Source of the DNA: Roseburia sp.
GTDB lineage: Bacteria > Bacillota > Clostridia > Lachnospirales > Lachnospiraceae
Assembly (NCBI GenBank): GCA_026168605.1
Contig: JAPFDX010000023.1
Location: 18,230 to 82,229 of the forward strand
Length of the DNA: 64,000 bases
Reading direction: 5' to 3'
Made by a program: the position numbers and the translations under genes. Below, in pieces: positions 27,577 through 36,207 of the stretch. Numbering within the stretch: the first letter of the stretch is position 1; each line of letters begins with the position of its first letter. The notes below the pieces were generated by a model, which did not search any database, was not told the origin of the DNA, and worked only from the letters and a program-made list of their open reading frames with translations.

Positions 27577-29358
27577 TCATTGCAAAAAACCATTTAATAT
27601 ATAAGGTATCTCTTCATACTCATCTATCCAGATAATATTCAGACCTAGGTTTTTGTAATATGCTGTCTGAATGTTATCATCAATTCTCCGATACACATTC
27701 AGAATCTCTTTATTTACACTCTCCCCATTTTGTTTCCTCTCCAGTTTTCGCTTCTTCAAAAACGCATAGTGCCTTGGCTTTTCGTCTATTCTGGCGGCCA
27801 CATCAAGCAGTCTTCTTAAATTAGGATCTGTCAGAGAACACCCGATAAAAAGACATGTATTTTCTCTCAGTGCACTTAGCTGCGCCAAATTCGACCATGA
27901 ATAAGAGTCCTGATAAACCCGATGATAATCCTCTTCCGAGAAAATAAGATTTGGTTTATCTCCAGTTTGCGAAAAATCACTCGGCAAATACCCATGAACA
28001 TGGTAAATATTTAATTTATCAACCATTTGTCTGTCCATTTCATCCGAGATAACATGATACTGAATATCTCTTTGCGCAAGCTTTCTTTCCAGTAAATCAT
28101 CAAAATTATAAGTAATAATACTTTTAATACCGCAATATGCCCTTTGCGGTGTACTTATTTTGGCGATTGCATTCAAAAGCTTCGTGTCAATATTGATCGC
28201 TTGTCCATATAATGCAGAATGTACTAATTTATAGTACTCATTGTTTGAAAATGCTGCTCTAATATACCTCATTTGTATTAATGGAGATTCCATCCCATTG
28301 TATTCTGCAAGTTCTCTTATCATTTCCTGCTGCTTAAAACTCAGTTTGTCATCCTTTGTAAGCCCTGACAGCATAGAGATATGCAATGTCTTTATCAGTG
28401 ACTCCCACAATGGTACGCCTCCATCAATCGAAACACCAGCCCCCAGAAACAATACCATGTCCTGTTTATGAAATGCATCCTTTATCTGTCTGATATACTG
28501 ATTCCGTTTAATGTGCCTTTTCTCCTCCGACTCACCATTCACAACCACATCTTTAATCAGTGCCTGCTGTGGGTTAATCAGATACTGTGCATACGACGCT
28601 TCTGGTTCAATTCTGTCAAGCAAATCCTCTCTGTCCCAAATCAGAACCCTATCGCCAAAAATCCCTTTGTCTTCCTCTGGAATAAAAATATTTGTTATCA
28701 CCAGGATCTTATCTTCCTCAAAAAAATTGGCAAGCCGCTCTTTCACTTTATCAAAAAACTCTTGTATCATTTGTTTTGACTCACCTATGTATTGAATCAC
28801 ACATTTCATCTCTTCTGCATTATTTTCTAATCCATTTGGCAGAAGCACATCATATGCAAAATTTCCCGCCGCCAACTCATCTTTCGGAACGCATCTTTCC
28901 TCTTTGCCCGCTGTTTCATGCAACAATCCCTTTACCATATTTTCAAACGCAAGAGCAGACTCAAACCCAGTAAGCCTTAGCTTTGCATCTCCATCACTTT
29001 CACTACCGCTTCTCACTTTCTGCACAATTTCATCAACGTCAATCTTCCCAATATCCCCATCAAACTTGTCTGTAAGTTCCCAAATACCTCTGGCTCTGTT
29101 CGTAATCAGACCGTATTTTTTTAGATATGTTCTTCCCCAAGCCATACGGTACTCAATTTCTTTCCGATTCCTTGAGCCTTTATGCATAATCTCAAGTACT
29201 TCCGGGGACAAATTCATGATTCTAATTACCACTTCATCCAGTTCAGAAACCGACGCCTTGCCTCCCAGTTCCTTCAATGCAAGCAATATTGGTTTTATTG
29301 TCTGCTCAAACCCCGGTACACCTATTTTGTTGTCATCATCATTAAAAAAGAAAAACAT
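27577..29358 (-). CDS. Mrr-N / nuclease-like / SIR2 fusion protein (putative NADase defence effector)
   Basis: 593 aa. Residues about 12-100 match the Mrr N-terminal winged helix (GVPGFEQTIKPILLALKELG ... YRMAWGRTYLKKYGLI). Residues about 128-250 look like a restriction-type domain, with Asp170 (AYDVLLPNG) and Glu-x-Lys at about 183-185 (EEMK), a possible PD-(D/E)XK core. Residues about 285-560 are a SIR2 domain: GAGVS at 306-310, YNFDDLL near 417 and VHGY near 454. SIR2 domains in defence proteins deplete NAD+. It is the last gene of the LlaJI-like operon, 15 bases after the Vsr-like gene. Confidence 0.78.
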   Translation of the reverse strand: MFFFFNDDDNKIGVPGFEQTIKPILLALKELGGKASVSELDEVVIRIMNLSPEVLEIMHKGSRNRKEIEYRMAWGRTYLKKYGLITNRARGIWELTDKFDGDIGKIDVDEIVQKVRSGSESDGDAKLRLTGFESALAFENMVKGLLHETAGKEERCVPKDELAAGNFAYDVLLPNGLENNAEEMKCVIQYIGESKQMIQEFFDKVKERLANFFEEDKILVITNIFIPEEDKGIFGDRVLIWDREDLLDRIEPEASYAQYLINPQQALIKDVVVNGESEEKRHIKRNQYIRQIKDAFHKQDMVLFLGAGVSIDGGVPLWESLIKTLHISMLSGLTKDDKLSFKQQEMIRELAEYNGMESPLIQMRYIRAAFSNNEYYKLVHSALYGQAINIDTKLLNAIAKISTPQRAYCGIKSIITYNFDDLLERKLAQRDIQYHVISDEMDRQMVDKLNIYHVHGYLPSDFSQTGDKPNLIFSEEDYHRVYQDSYSWSNLAQLSALRENTCLFIGCSLTDPNLRRLLDVAARIDEKPRHYAFLKKRKLERKQNGESVNKEILNVYRRIDDNIQTAYYKNLGLNIIWIDEYEEIPYILNGFLQ

Positions 29359-29373
29359 ATGCCCCTCCCTTTC

Positions 29374-29820
29374 TCACCAAAAGATATCATCCTGCTGTGT
29401 CATGATGTCAAAGACCGTCTCATCCACCACCCGCACGCACTCATCCAGATTTTTCCTGATCTCATCGCCCCAGAAACGGATCACCGTCCACCCCTCAAAT
29501 AGCAGCCGCTTATTCACCTCGTCGTCCCGCTCGCGGTTTCTGGAAATCTTGTTGATCCAGAACTGGCTGTTGTTGCTTTTCTCAAGACGCGGCTTTAACA
29601 CCTCCCAGTCCTTCCCGTGGAAAAATTCGCCGTCACAGAAAATGGCTATTTTGTATCTGGTCAAAACGATGTCCGGCTTTCCCGGCAGGGCATTGTAATT
29701 TTTCCGGTAACGGTAACCCCTCGCCCACAGCGCCTTCCGCAGCAGCACCTCAATTTTTGTGTCTTTGGAATGAATATGCTGCATATTTTTCCGGCGCTGT
29801 TCCTTTGTCAGTACATCCAT
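29374..29820 (-). CDS. Vsr-like very short patch repair endonuclease
   Basis: 148 aa. The Vsr pattern is clear: RRKNMQHIHSKDTKIEVLLR near the start, LPGKPDIVLTRYKIAIFCDG with catalytic Asp near residue 50, NSQFWINKISRNRERDDEVN, and WTVIRFWGDEI. Vsr nicks T:G mismatches made by deamination of 5-methylcytosine and commonly accompanies C5 methyltransferases, which are encoded in the same operon here. The HGHxC zinc ligands of E. coli Vsr are not conserved (HGKDW here). Confidence 0.88.
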   Translation of the reverse strand: MDVLTKEQRRKNMQHIHSKDTKIEVLLRKALWARGYRYRKNYNALPGKPDIVLTRYKIAIFCDGEFFHGKDWEVLKPRLEKSNNSQFWINKISRNRERDDEVNKRLLFEGWTVIRFWGDEIRKNLDECVRVVDETVFDIMTQQDDIFW

Positions 29821-29833
29821 AACCTGTCATCCC

Positions 29834-31042
29834 CTATACAAACCGCCCGATTTTATCTGCCAGTTCCAGAATTTCCTCCCCGCCGCACCCCGCGTTCGCC
29901 TTCATAAGGTACTTCGTGTCGACGAGAATCCCCTGCACCCGCTCGTAGGGCTTTTTGTTTGACTTCCAGTCCCCGCAGGCTTCCCCGATCCTCACAATGT
30001 GTTCCAGCTCCGCGCAAAAAGGCATCAGAAACGCATTGTACACCTGAAAATCATCCCCGTACATCTGCCGGAATTTCTCCTGCTCTGCGATATATTCCGC
30101 GTAGGTGATCTGCTTGTTGACCGACGCGGAGCCGGGCAGATCGCTGTCTTTTCCAGTGACACCGTATTTATAATATTTCGCATCGAGCACATACACGGTG
30201 CTGCCGCTCACCATGATGGTGTCGGGTTCCAGGGGCGCCTTCGCGCGCACCCCCTGCGCGGTATTCCAGTATACCCGCGGAAAATAGTCCGCCTTGCCGC
30301 GGATCCCATAAACCCTATCGATCATTGCTTCCCAGACGTACTCAAACCGGTGTGTGCCGTATTCATAATTTTCCCCGGGGCTGTCGGCTTCCTGATTGTT
30401 TACAATGGCAAGCATGGCGAGCAGCAACCCTCTGTCCCTGTCCCGAAACGTATGTACAAGCCGGTCGCGCAGTACGCTTTGGAATAATTTTTCGTGATAT
30501 TGCAGTGTGGGTCTTAGGGGAAGCGCCCCCGTAAACAGCCACCCGATCTTCGAAAAGCTCTCGTACACACAGTACTCGTGGATCCTTGTGATCAGCGCGT
30601 CGCTGCTCATGGTACTTTTCTTTGTTACAAAATCAAGATAATACGCATTTGCGCCCTGAATATAGGCTTTCTGGCTTCCGATCGTTTTATTCCAGTCGAT
30701 CCTGCCACTTTTTGCCACGGAGTGGATCGTCTGGCGCTCTCTGTAATATCCGCGGGCGTAATAGTCATAGATCACCGTCAGATATGCCTGCATGGGAAAC
30801 GCACTCTCGCGATATGCCCTCCCACCATCCGGCAACACGGCATCCTTGCGCGCCGTCGTCGTTTTGATCGTCTGCAACAGCAGAAGAATGTCTTTCCGCA
30901 GTTCCCGCTCATTTTCTGAAATTTTGTATCCGAGCGGAAAATTGATGCGGATATCTCCGTCCTCACACTGGACACCCACAAACACGTCGGCGTCACGGTT
31001 CGTATTCACCCTGCATTTTTCACGTATCGAAAACCGGCTCAT
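29834..31042 (-). CDS. LlaJI-family restriction endonuclease subunit (McrC-like)
   Basis: 402 aa. The N-terminal half (about 40-200) has the adapter-like region of LlaJI/McrC-type subunits. The C-terminal half carries a PD-(D/E)XK nuclease: LEPDTIMVSG (about 285) followed by VYVLDAKYYKYG (about 299). In LlaJI two subunits, a McrB-like motor and this nuclease, cut together next to an asymmetric site. Its start overlaps the motor gene by 23 bases. The assignment to the LlaJI family rests on overall sequence pattern and operon content. Confidence 0.82.
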   Translation of the reverse strand: MSRFSIREKCRVNTNRDADVFVGVQCEDGDIRINFPLGYKISENERELRKDILLLLQTIKTTTARKDAVLPDGGRAYRESAFPMQAYLTVIYDYYARGYYRERQTIHSVAKSGRIDWNKTIGSQKAYIQGANAYYLDFVTKKSTMSSDALITRIHEYCVYESFSKIGWLFTGALPLRPTLQYHEKLFQSVLRDRLVHTFRDRDRGLLLAMLAIVNNQEADSPGENYEYGTHRFEYVWEAMIDRVYGIRGKADYFPRVYWNTAQGVRAKAPLEPDTIMVSGSTVYVLDAKYYKYGVTGKDSDLPGSASVNKQITYAEYIAEQEKFRQMYGDDFQVYNAFLMPFCAELEHIVRIGEACGDWKSNKKPYERVQGILVDTKYLMKANAGCGGEEILELADKIGRFV

Positions 31043-32357
31043 CCTCCTGCCTTTCCTTCTCCTGCGTCACTCTCAGCATCCTCCGGTAAACCTCACGTTT
31101 TAACACCGCCGCAAGCTTGTCCTCTGTCGTCTTTTCATATCTTTCAAGCACACGCTCAAGCGACCGGAAGTCCTCCGCAAACATGGCGTCCCGCTCCATC
31201 TGGAACACGTCATCCCACAGATATTTCAGCACCTTTTCCGGGAAACGGTCTGCCGCAAGCTCCCCACGCTTTACAAAGTACGCGCCAAGCCGCTTGTCCT
31301 CTGTGATCATCATGTCCCGGTTCATTTCCACGATCACTTCATTGACAACCGATGCAAACGCTCCCCACGAAACCTGCGAGCCTGCTATCTTCTGCCGTGC
31401 GTGCCCTGCCGCCCAAATGTCATTTTTCATACAGCGCATCTTCCATCTTCGCTGAAAAGCCGTGTCCATCGTAAAAACATTCTGATCCGCCGTGTTGATG
31501 GTTGCGATCAGCCACAGATTGGACGGTATCCGGACGCCATGCTCTCTGTCACTATAGACAATCTCCGCAATCTCCTGATTGGAGATCGCATACTCGCTCT
31601 CGCCGTATTCCTCCGGCGCACAGCCCGGATCGTCCGCGCTTTTCCGGTCGAGAAGCTGAAAGATCTCCCCGAAGATCGCCGGGGCATTTCCCCGATTGAG
31701 CTCCTCGATCACAAGATAATATTGCTCTTTCGGATTCTCCCATGCCGTTTTCATCGCTCTCGTAAACGGCCCCGGCGTAAAACGATACTCCAGCTTGTCC
31801 TTTTTAACCACCGGAAGGATCTGCCCCACAAAATCGGAATAGGTGTAATCAGGATGAAATACCACCCGTTCCATGCGCCGCGCATCCCCGCAATAATTCC
31901 GGTTGATCTCGTGGCTCTTTCCAACCCCCGAAACTCCATACAGGAGCACGTTCTCCGCTCCCGTGATCCGCTCCGCACCCGCCTTGGGCATTTCTGACAC
32001 TGTCTCAAAGTCTGCGATCATCTGCCTGCATATCGCCTGAAATCTGTCCGCATCAATCTCCGTGATGACCTGTAATTCCAGCTTCCCCTGCTCCGGCGTC
32101 ACGGAAACGCCACCCGCGACCTCGAGCATTTTCTGAAGGCACAGACTGTCCCCATTCCGCCGGAGTACCTGAAAGTACATATTGATCTTCGCAACCGGAC
32201 TCTTTCTGTAAACCAAAAGCCGGTCTCCCGTCTGCACATCGTCAAACACATTCTCATGGTTCTGGATCTGCAGTGAAAAGTTCATTGCCGTGGCGGAATC
32301 CATCGCAGAAAAGGCATCCATATAGGAATCGACGGATAAGATATAATAGTTTCCCAT
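31020..32357 (-). CDS. McrB-like AAA+ GTPase motor of LlaJI-type restriction system
   Basis: 445 aa. The N-terminal about 100 residues (MGNYYILSVDSYMDAFSAMD ... VQTGDRLLVYRKSPVAKINM) resemble an EVE/PUA-type fold. The motor domain has Walker A LYGVSGVGKS (about 139-148), Walker B YYLVIEELNRGNAP (about 212), the McrB signature NTADQN (about 287) and arginine region FQRRWKM. It moves along DNA and activates the LlaJI nuclease encoded next, with overlapping genes. GGAGTAGGAG lies just before the ATG. Confidence 0.85.
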   Translation of the reverse strand: MGNYYILSVDSYMDAFSAMDSATAMNFSLQIQNHENVFDDVQTGDRLLVYRKSPVAKINMYFQVLRRNGDSLCLQKMLEVAGGVSVTPEQGKLELQVITEIDADRFQAICRQMIADFETVSEMPKAGAERITGAENVLLYGVSGVGKSHEINRNYCGDARRMERVVFHPDYTYSDFVGQILPVVKKDKLEYRFTPGPFTRAMKTAWENPKEQYYLVIEELNRGNAPAIFGEIFQLLDRKSADDPGCAPEEYGESEYAISNQEIAEIVYSDREHGVRIPSNLWLIATINTADQNVFTMDTAFQRRWKMRCMKNDIWAAGHARQKIAGSQVSWGAFASVVNEVIVEMNRDMMITEDKRLGAYFVKRGELAADRFPEKVLKYLWDDVFQMERDAMFAEDFRSLERVLERYEKTTEDKLAAVLKREVYRRMLRVTQEKERQEDEPVFDT

Positions 32358-32360
32358 CTC

Positions 32361-32984
32361 CTACTCCTCCATTTCGTATTCACACTTTTTCCAGCCGTAA
32401 AAATATTGCCAGACAAGTTCTCCGCCTCTCACATCCAGCTCCATAAGCTCTTTCTTCCCCCTGGCGAAGTCCAGAATACTCTCGCCGTCTATGCACACAT
32501 CATAAAAATCCGTCGTTTCCGGGGAATCATTCCTCTTTTTTTCTGATCCCAGATACCGGATTTCCACATCGCAGCCTGCGCGCAGTGCCTTTTCACGAAA
32601 AGTCTCCAGACGCTCCGGTGTAAGGATCTCAAACCCATGTCTTGATTTCTGAATGACCAGACCATCCCGCTTTTTACAGGTGGAGATATAGTACTCTGCG
32701 CTCTCTGCCCGGACTCTTTTCTCAAAAATAATCTCGTCCCCGGCACACAGCTCCTCTTTTCTGTAATACTGCCCCAGTCCAACGATCCGCGTTTCCCTGC
32801 CCACAGTCTTGCGCACCGTCACCTTTTGCCCGGAATACCTGTCCGTAAATTCCACCGGAACATCAGTTTTCTCAAAAATACCGGAAACATCCAGATCAGC
32901 CGGGACGAGCACATAGGTATCGTGTGTTCCGCTTTTTCCAAGTTCCGTGTTATTTAACTGCTTGACGATCTGCACTACCTTCAT
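32361..32984 (-). CDS. EcoRII-N/B3-like DNA-binding protein of the LlaJI-type operon
   Basis: 207 aa from the ATG at 32984 (AAGGTGG upstream); an ATG at 33005 is also possible. The N-terminal 100 residues (MKVVQIVKQLNNTELGKSGT, then HDTYVLVPADLDV and YYRKEELCAGDEIIFEKR) resemble the effector/DNA-recognition beta-barrel of EcoRII-N and plant B3 domains, where a Gly/Ser/Thr-rich loop before His contacts DNA. The C-terminal about 100 residues are unrecognised. It lies between the methyltransferases and the motor gene, 3 bases from the latter, so it probably supplies sequence recognition (inference). Confidence 0.6.
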   Translation of the reverse strand: MKVVQIVKQLNNTELGKSGTHDTYVLVPADLDVSGIFEKTDVPVEFTDRYSGQKVTVRKTVGRETRIVGLGQYYRKEELCAGDEIIFEKRVRAESAEYYISTCKKRDGLVIQKSRHGFEILTPERLETFREKALRAGCDVEIRYLGSEKKRNDSPETTDFYDVCIDGESILDFARGKKELMELDVRGGELVWQYFYGWKKCEYEMEE

Positions 32985-33026
32985 GACTGCCACCTTCTCC
33001 CCCATATCGTGCCGCCATCCTATATC

Positions 33027-34535
33027 TTACAAGTATTTCTTAATCTCTTTTGCGATTCCCCGCGCCATCATGACCGGAACGGCGTTCCCGATCTGCATAT
33101 AGGTCTTGAGATAAGCCCCCCAGAACAGATAATCGTCCGGAAACGACTGGACTCTCGCTGCCTCTCTCGGCGTGATCGCGCGCACCTGAAACGGATGGAT
33201 ATGCGAATGGCAGTCCATCCGCAAATGTGCCGTGATCGTCCGGCACGGGCGGTCTGCGACCAGTTTATAATATTTGTCCTTAAAGCAGTGGTTGCGGTGC
33301 GCATACGGCATGATGTCCTTCACTTTCTCGTCCGTCGCGTCGTCCCCCTGCCCAAGTCTCCGGTAGATCTCATAATTCACGTCACTGCAATATCTTGCCT
33401 TGTGGTTAAACACATACGGGATTTTTCTTCCCTGATTGATCAGCTTTAAGTATTCGTTGTCATTCTCTTCGTAGCGGTTGACGTCTATCTTCTTTCCGGT
33501 AATGTCGCTGTCAATCTCATTCGTATTTTTCACGCGCGGCGCCTCCAGCGGCTTGATATCCGCGAGCGCATCTGCCAGAAGAAACTTCTTGTTGCCCGCA
33601 CAGTTTTCTCCGATCCGCTCAAAAATATCCTCCGGGGTGATCCGGTGTTCTTCCATCACATCATTTCTGACGGCGATGTAGATCAGCCGCTCCCGGCTCT
33701 GCGCCACAGAAAAATCCTGCGCGTTCAGTATGCGGTATGCCACCTTGTAAAAGTATGTTCTGCCATCCTTCCTGATCCTGAGGTTCCCATAGTCCTCCAC
33801 CACCTGATCGGCAACCTTTAACATCCCTTTTACATTTTCCATGACCACGATTTTGGGCGCGATCTTTTCCACTGCCCGCACAAAATATTTGTACAGCTTA
33901 TTTCTCGGATCGTCGATCACCCGCTGCCGGTTCGCCTCGCTGAATCCCTGACAGGGCGGTCCGCCCACCACGAGATCGATCGCACCGGAAACATAGTCGC
34001 CGATATTGTCTACAATCTCCTTGATGTCCCCCTGCACCAGTTTTTCCGACGGAAGCTCGGGATGGTTGTATTTGTACGTCTGGATGCAGACGTCCTCAAT
34101 GTCGTTGGCAAGCTGCACACGAAATCCCTCCTGCAAAAATCCGAGGCTCAAGCCTCCCGCTCCACAAAAGAAATCAACCAGTGTGTAACCTTTCTTCTCC
34201 CGCGCCCGCTTCTGACACTCCCGTCTTTTGGAGTTGTACAGCCCGTCCACCAGACTGCCCACCTTTTCCCTGTTGGAGATCACAAAATTGACAGCAAGCG
34301 CAAAGCGCGGATAGCGTTTCCCCAGAAATCCTTTCAGCTTTTCCACTTCGTCCACATGGTCAATGACCCCCATCGCCTGCAGCTCCTCTGTGTAACTGCC
34401 GCTCTCTTCCGCCTGCAACTCGCATCCGTTTTTTTCACAAAAGACCTCGACGAGTCTGATATATACCTGGATCTGCTCCTGAAAAAACGCTCTCTCGGTC
34501 TTATTTTCCAGTCTCCCTATGGATTTAAATATCAT
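33027..34535 (-). CDS. DNA (cytosine-5) methyltransferase 1 of LlaJI-type system
   Basis: 502 aa from the ATG at 34535 (GGAGG 6 bases upstream, inside the end of the neighbouring gene). An about 110-residue N-terminal helical extension precedes motif I FFCGAGGLSLGF (about 120), motif IV GGPPCQGFS with the catalytic Cys (about 195), motif VI VVMENVKGML, motif VIII QSRERLIYI, and motifs IX/X AITPREAARVQSFPDD and QIGNAVPVM. It protects host sites from the restriction subunits. It overlaps methyltransferase 2 by 11 bases. Confidence 0.92.
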   Translation of the reverse strand: MIFKSIGRLENKTERAFFQEQIQVYIRLVEVFCEKNGCELQAEESGSYTEELQAMGVIDHVDEVEKLKGFLGKRYPRFALAVNFVISNREKVGSLVDGLYNSKRRECQKRAREKKGYTLVDFFCGAGGLSLGFLQEGFRVQLANDIEDVCIQTYKYNHPELPSEKLVQGDIKEIVDNIGDYVSGAIDLVVGGPPCQGFSEANRQRVIDDPRNKLYKYFVRAVEKIAPKIVVMENVKGMLKVADQVVEDYGNLRIRKDGRTYFYKVAYRILNAQDFSVAQSRERLIYIAVRNDVMEEHRITPEDIFERIGENCAGNKKFLLADALADIKPLEAPRVKNTNEIDSDITGKKIDVNRYEENDNEYLKLINQGRKIPYVFNHKARYCSDVNYEIYRRLGQGDDATDEKVKDIMPYAHRNHCFKDKYYKLVADRPCRTITAHLRMDCHSHIHPFQVRAITPREAARVQSFPDDYLFWGAYLKTYMQIGNAVPVMMARGIAKEIKKYL

Positions 34536-35784
34536 TGCAAGCCTCCAGCCCATCCAGTTTCTCTTTCATGCACTTCGCGAGCGCCTCCGCGAGCAGCGGC
34601 GGAACCGCATTTCCGATCTGCTTGTACTGCTCTGTCCTCGGTCCTTCAAACACAAAGTCATCGGGAAACGACTGTAACCTTGCGGCTTCCCTCACGGTGA
34701 AAGTGCGCGCCTGCGCGCTGTCCGGATGGATAAACTGATTGCCGTCCTTGTACAGATGCGCAATGATCGTCTTGGACGGCAGATCCCACCACTGTACCGC
34801 ATAGCTGTTTCCAAAAACCCTTGGCTTCTCATGCCCCAGATCGGGACGGTTACAGAGCAGTTCCTGAAACGTCCAGTGGTTTGCGCTCATAGCGGCATAC
34901 CGCTCCATGTCGCGCGCATTGTGCCTGCGCGCCACATGATCCCTTAAAATCTGATTGTCCGGCGGGCTGATCTTTTTTAAAAACGCATTGTCCCGTCTGA
35001 ACGAAAAGGCAACTTCCGCCTCGCCCTCCCCCGGTCGCAAATGCGGCAGTTCTCCGATGGCATCCTTAACCGTCACATATTTGGCGAGCCCGTCCCGCTC
35101 CTCCTCCGGCATTTCGGGGTCATAGTGCGTTTTGATGATGCCCGCATACATCTCCTCAGGCTCTATATCAATTCCCTTTTTCACACCGATGATGATGACG
35201 CGCTTTCTCACCTGCGGCACGCCGTAATGCGCCGAATTGAGCACGTTCATCCCGGCATCAAATTTCACCTTGTAATTTTCGCTGAGCGCCTCCACAATCT
35301 TATCGACAATGTGCGTGCCGTTGATCTTTGCCGTCAGCATCCCCGTCACGTTCTCAAAGACAAAAAACTTCGGCTGATAGTGATTTAAAACCTTCACATA
35401 ACTCTCAAACAGATAGTTCCTCGGATCATCCTGCATGGCGTGGTCGTCCTTCGCCCGCCCGAGACTCGAATACGCCTGACACGGCGGACCTCCGATAATA
35501 ATATCCACCGTTCTGCCGCAAACCGCCTCATCCAGCCGCCTGATCACATCATCTCCCGTGATATCCAGATTCAGCACCGCCTGTTCGGCGTCCTCATATC
35601 CGTAGTGCCGCATCCTTGTTCTCAGTGTGCGGCAGGCCGTCCCGTCGATCTCCACATGGGCAAGCGCCCGGAAGCCCTGCATATAAAAGCCCTCGCTAAG
35701 ACCGCCGCAGCCCGCAAATAAATCAATAAAATTGTGCTGCGCGGCGCGAACGGTCACTCCTGCACAGGCAGCTTCTCTGCCCAC
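34525..35784 (-). CDS. DNA (cytosine-5) methyltransferase 2 of LlaJI-type system
   Basis: 419 aa from the GTG at 35784. This start lies inside the 3' end of the ArsC-like gene, but the strong AAGGAGG 4 bases before it supports it; a GTG at 35757 is the alternative. Motif I DLFAGCGGLSEGF (about 21), IV GGPPCQAYSS (about 99), VI FVFENVTGML, VIII VPQVRKRVIIIG, IX/X FTVREAARLQSFPDDF and QIGNAVPPLLAEA. Two methyltransferases are expected for an asymmetric site, as in LlaJI (GACGC). Confidence 0.92.
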   Translation of the reverse strand: MGREAACAGVTVRAAQHNFIDLFAGCGGLSEGFYMQGFRALAHVEIDGTACRTLRTRMRHYGYEDAEQAVLNLDITGDDVIRRLDEAVCGRTVDIIIGGPPCQAYSSLGRAKDDHAMQDDPRNYLFESYVKVLNHYQPKFFVFENVTGMLTAKINGTHIVDKIVEALSENYKVKFDAGMNVLNSAHYGVPQVRKRVIIIGVKKGIDIEPEEMYAGIIKTHYDPEMPEEERDGLAKYVTVKDAIGELPHLRPGEGEAEVAFSFRRDNAFLKKISPPDNQILRDHVARRHNARDMERYAAMSANHWTFQELLCNRPDLGHEKPRVFGNSYAVQWWDLPSKTIIAHLYKDGNQFIHPDSAQARTFTVREAARLQSFPDDFVFEGPRTEQYKQIGNAVPPLLAEALAKCMKEKLDGLEACNDI

Positions 35785-36113
35785 TCTGCCTCCTTAAATC
35801 CGGTCAGCACCGTAGTCCCGTCCACGATCAGCGGACGCTTTACGAGCATTCCGTTCGTGGCAAGCAGGCGAAGCTGCTCCTCCTCACTCATTGTCTTGAG
35901 CTTGTCCTTTAACTGCATCTCCTTATATAACATTCCGCTTGTATTAAAAAATTTCTTAAGCGGCAGACCGCTCGCCTCGTACCACTGTTTTAACTCGTCA
36001 TAGGTCGGATTATCCTCGACGATATGACGGTCAGTGTAAGTCAGGTTGTTGGCATCCAGCCACTTTTTTGCCTTCTGGCAGGTGGAACATTTTGGATATT
36101 GGATAAATAACAT
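35754..36113 (-). CDS. ArsC/Spx-family thioredoxin-fold protein
   Basis: 119 aa with the N-terminal YPKCSTCQKAKKWLDANN (redox CxxC at about residues 9-12) and C-terminal GMLVKRPLIVDG, the pattern of YffB/ArsC-like and Spx proteins. It could reduce arsenate or bind RNA polymerase like Spx; the sequence does not decide. TTGACA-17-TAGAAT and AAAAGGAGG precede it. Its last 31 bases overlap the first methyltransferase gene, so the restriction operon appears to use this gene's promoter. Confidence 0.85.
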   Translation of the reverse strand: MLFIQYPKCSTCQKAKKWLDANNLTYTDRHIVEDNPTYDELKQWYEASGLPLKKFFNTSGMLYKEMQLKDKLKTMSEEEQLRLLATNGMLVKRPLIVDGTTVLTGFKEAEWAEKLPVQE

Positions 36114-36133
36114 AGGAAACCTCCTTTTTTTAA

Positions 36134-36162
36134 ATTCTATAAAGATATTTGTTTGTTGTCAA
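36134..36162 (-). promoter_or_regulatory. Strong promoter of the ArsC-like/LlaJI-type operon
   Basis: Minus strand TTGACA (36157-36162), 17 bp, TAGAAT (36134-36139), 20 bases before the ATG at 36113. Confidence 0.8.
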
Positions 36163-36207
36163 TCAGTTGTTTTGTATCTGCGTGTCATGCGCAGGATTCT
36201 CTGTGGG

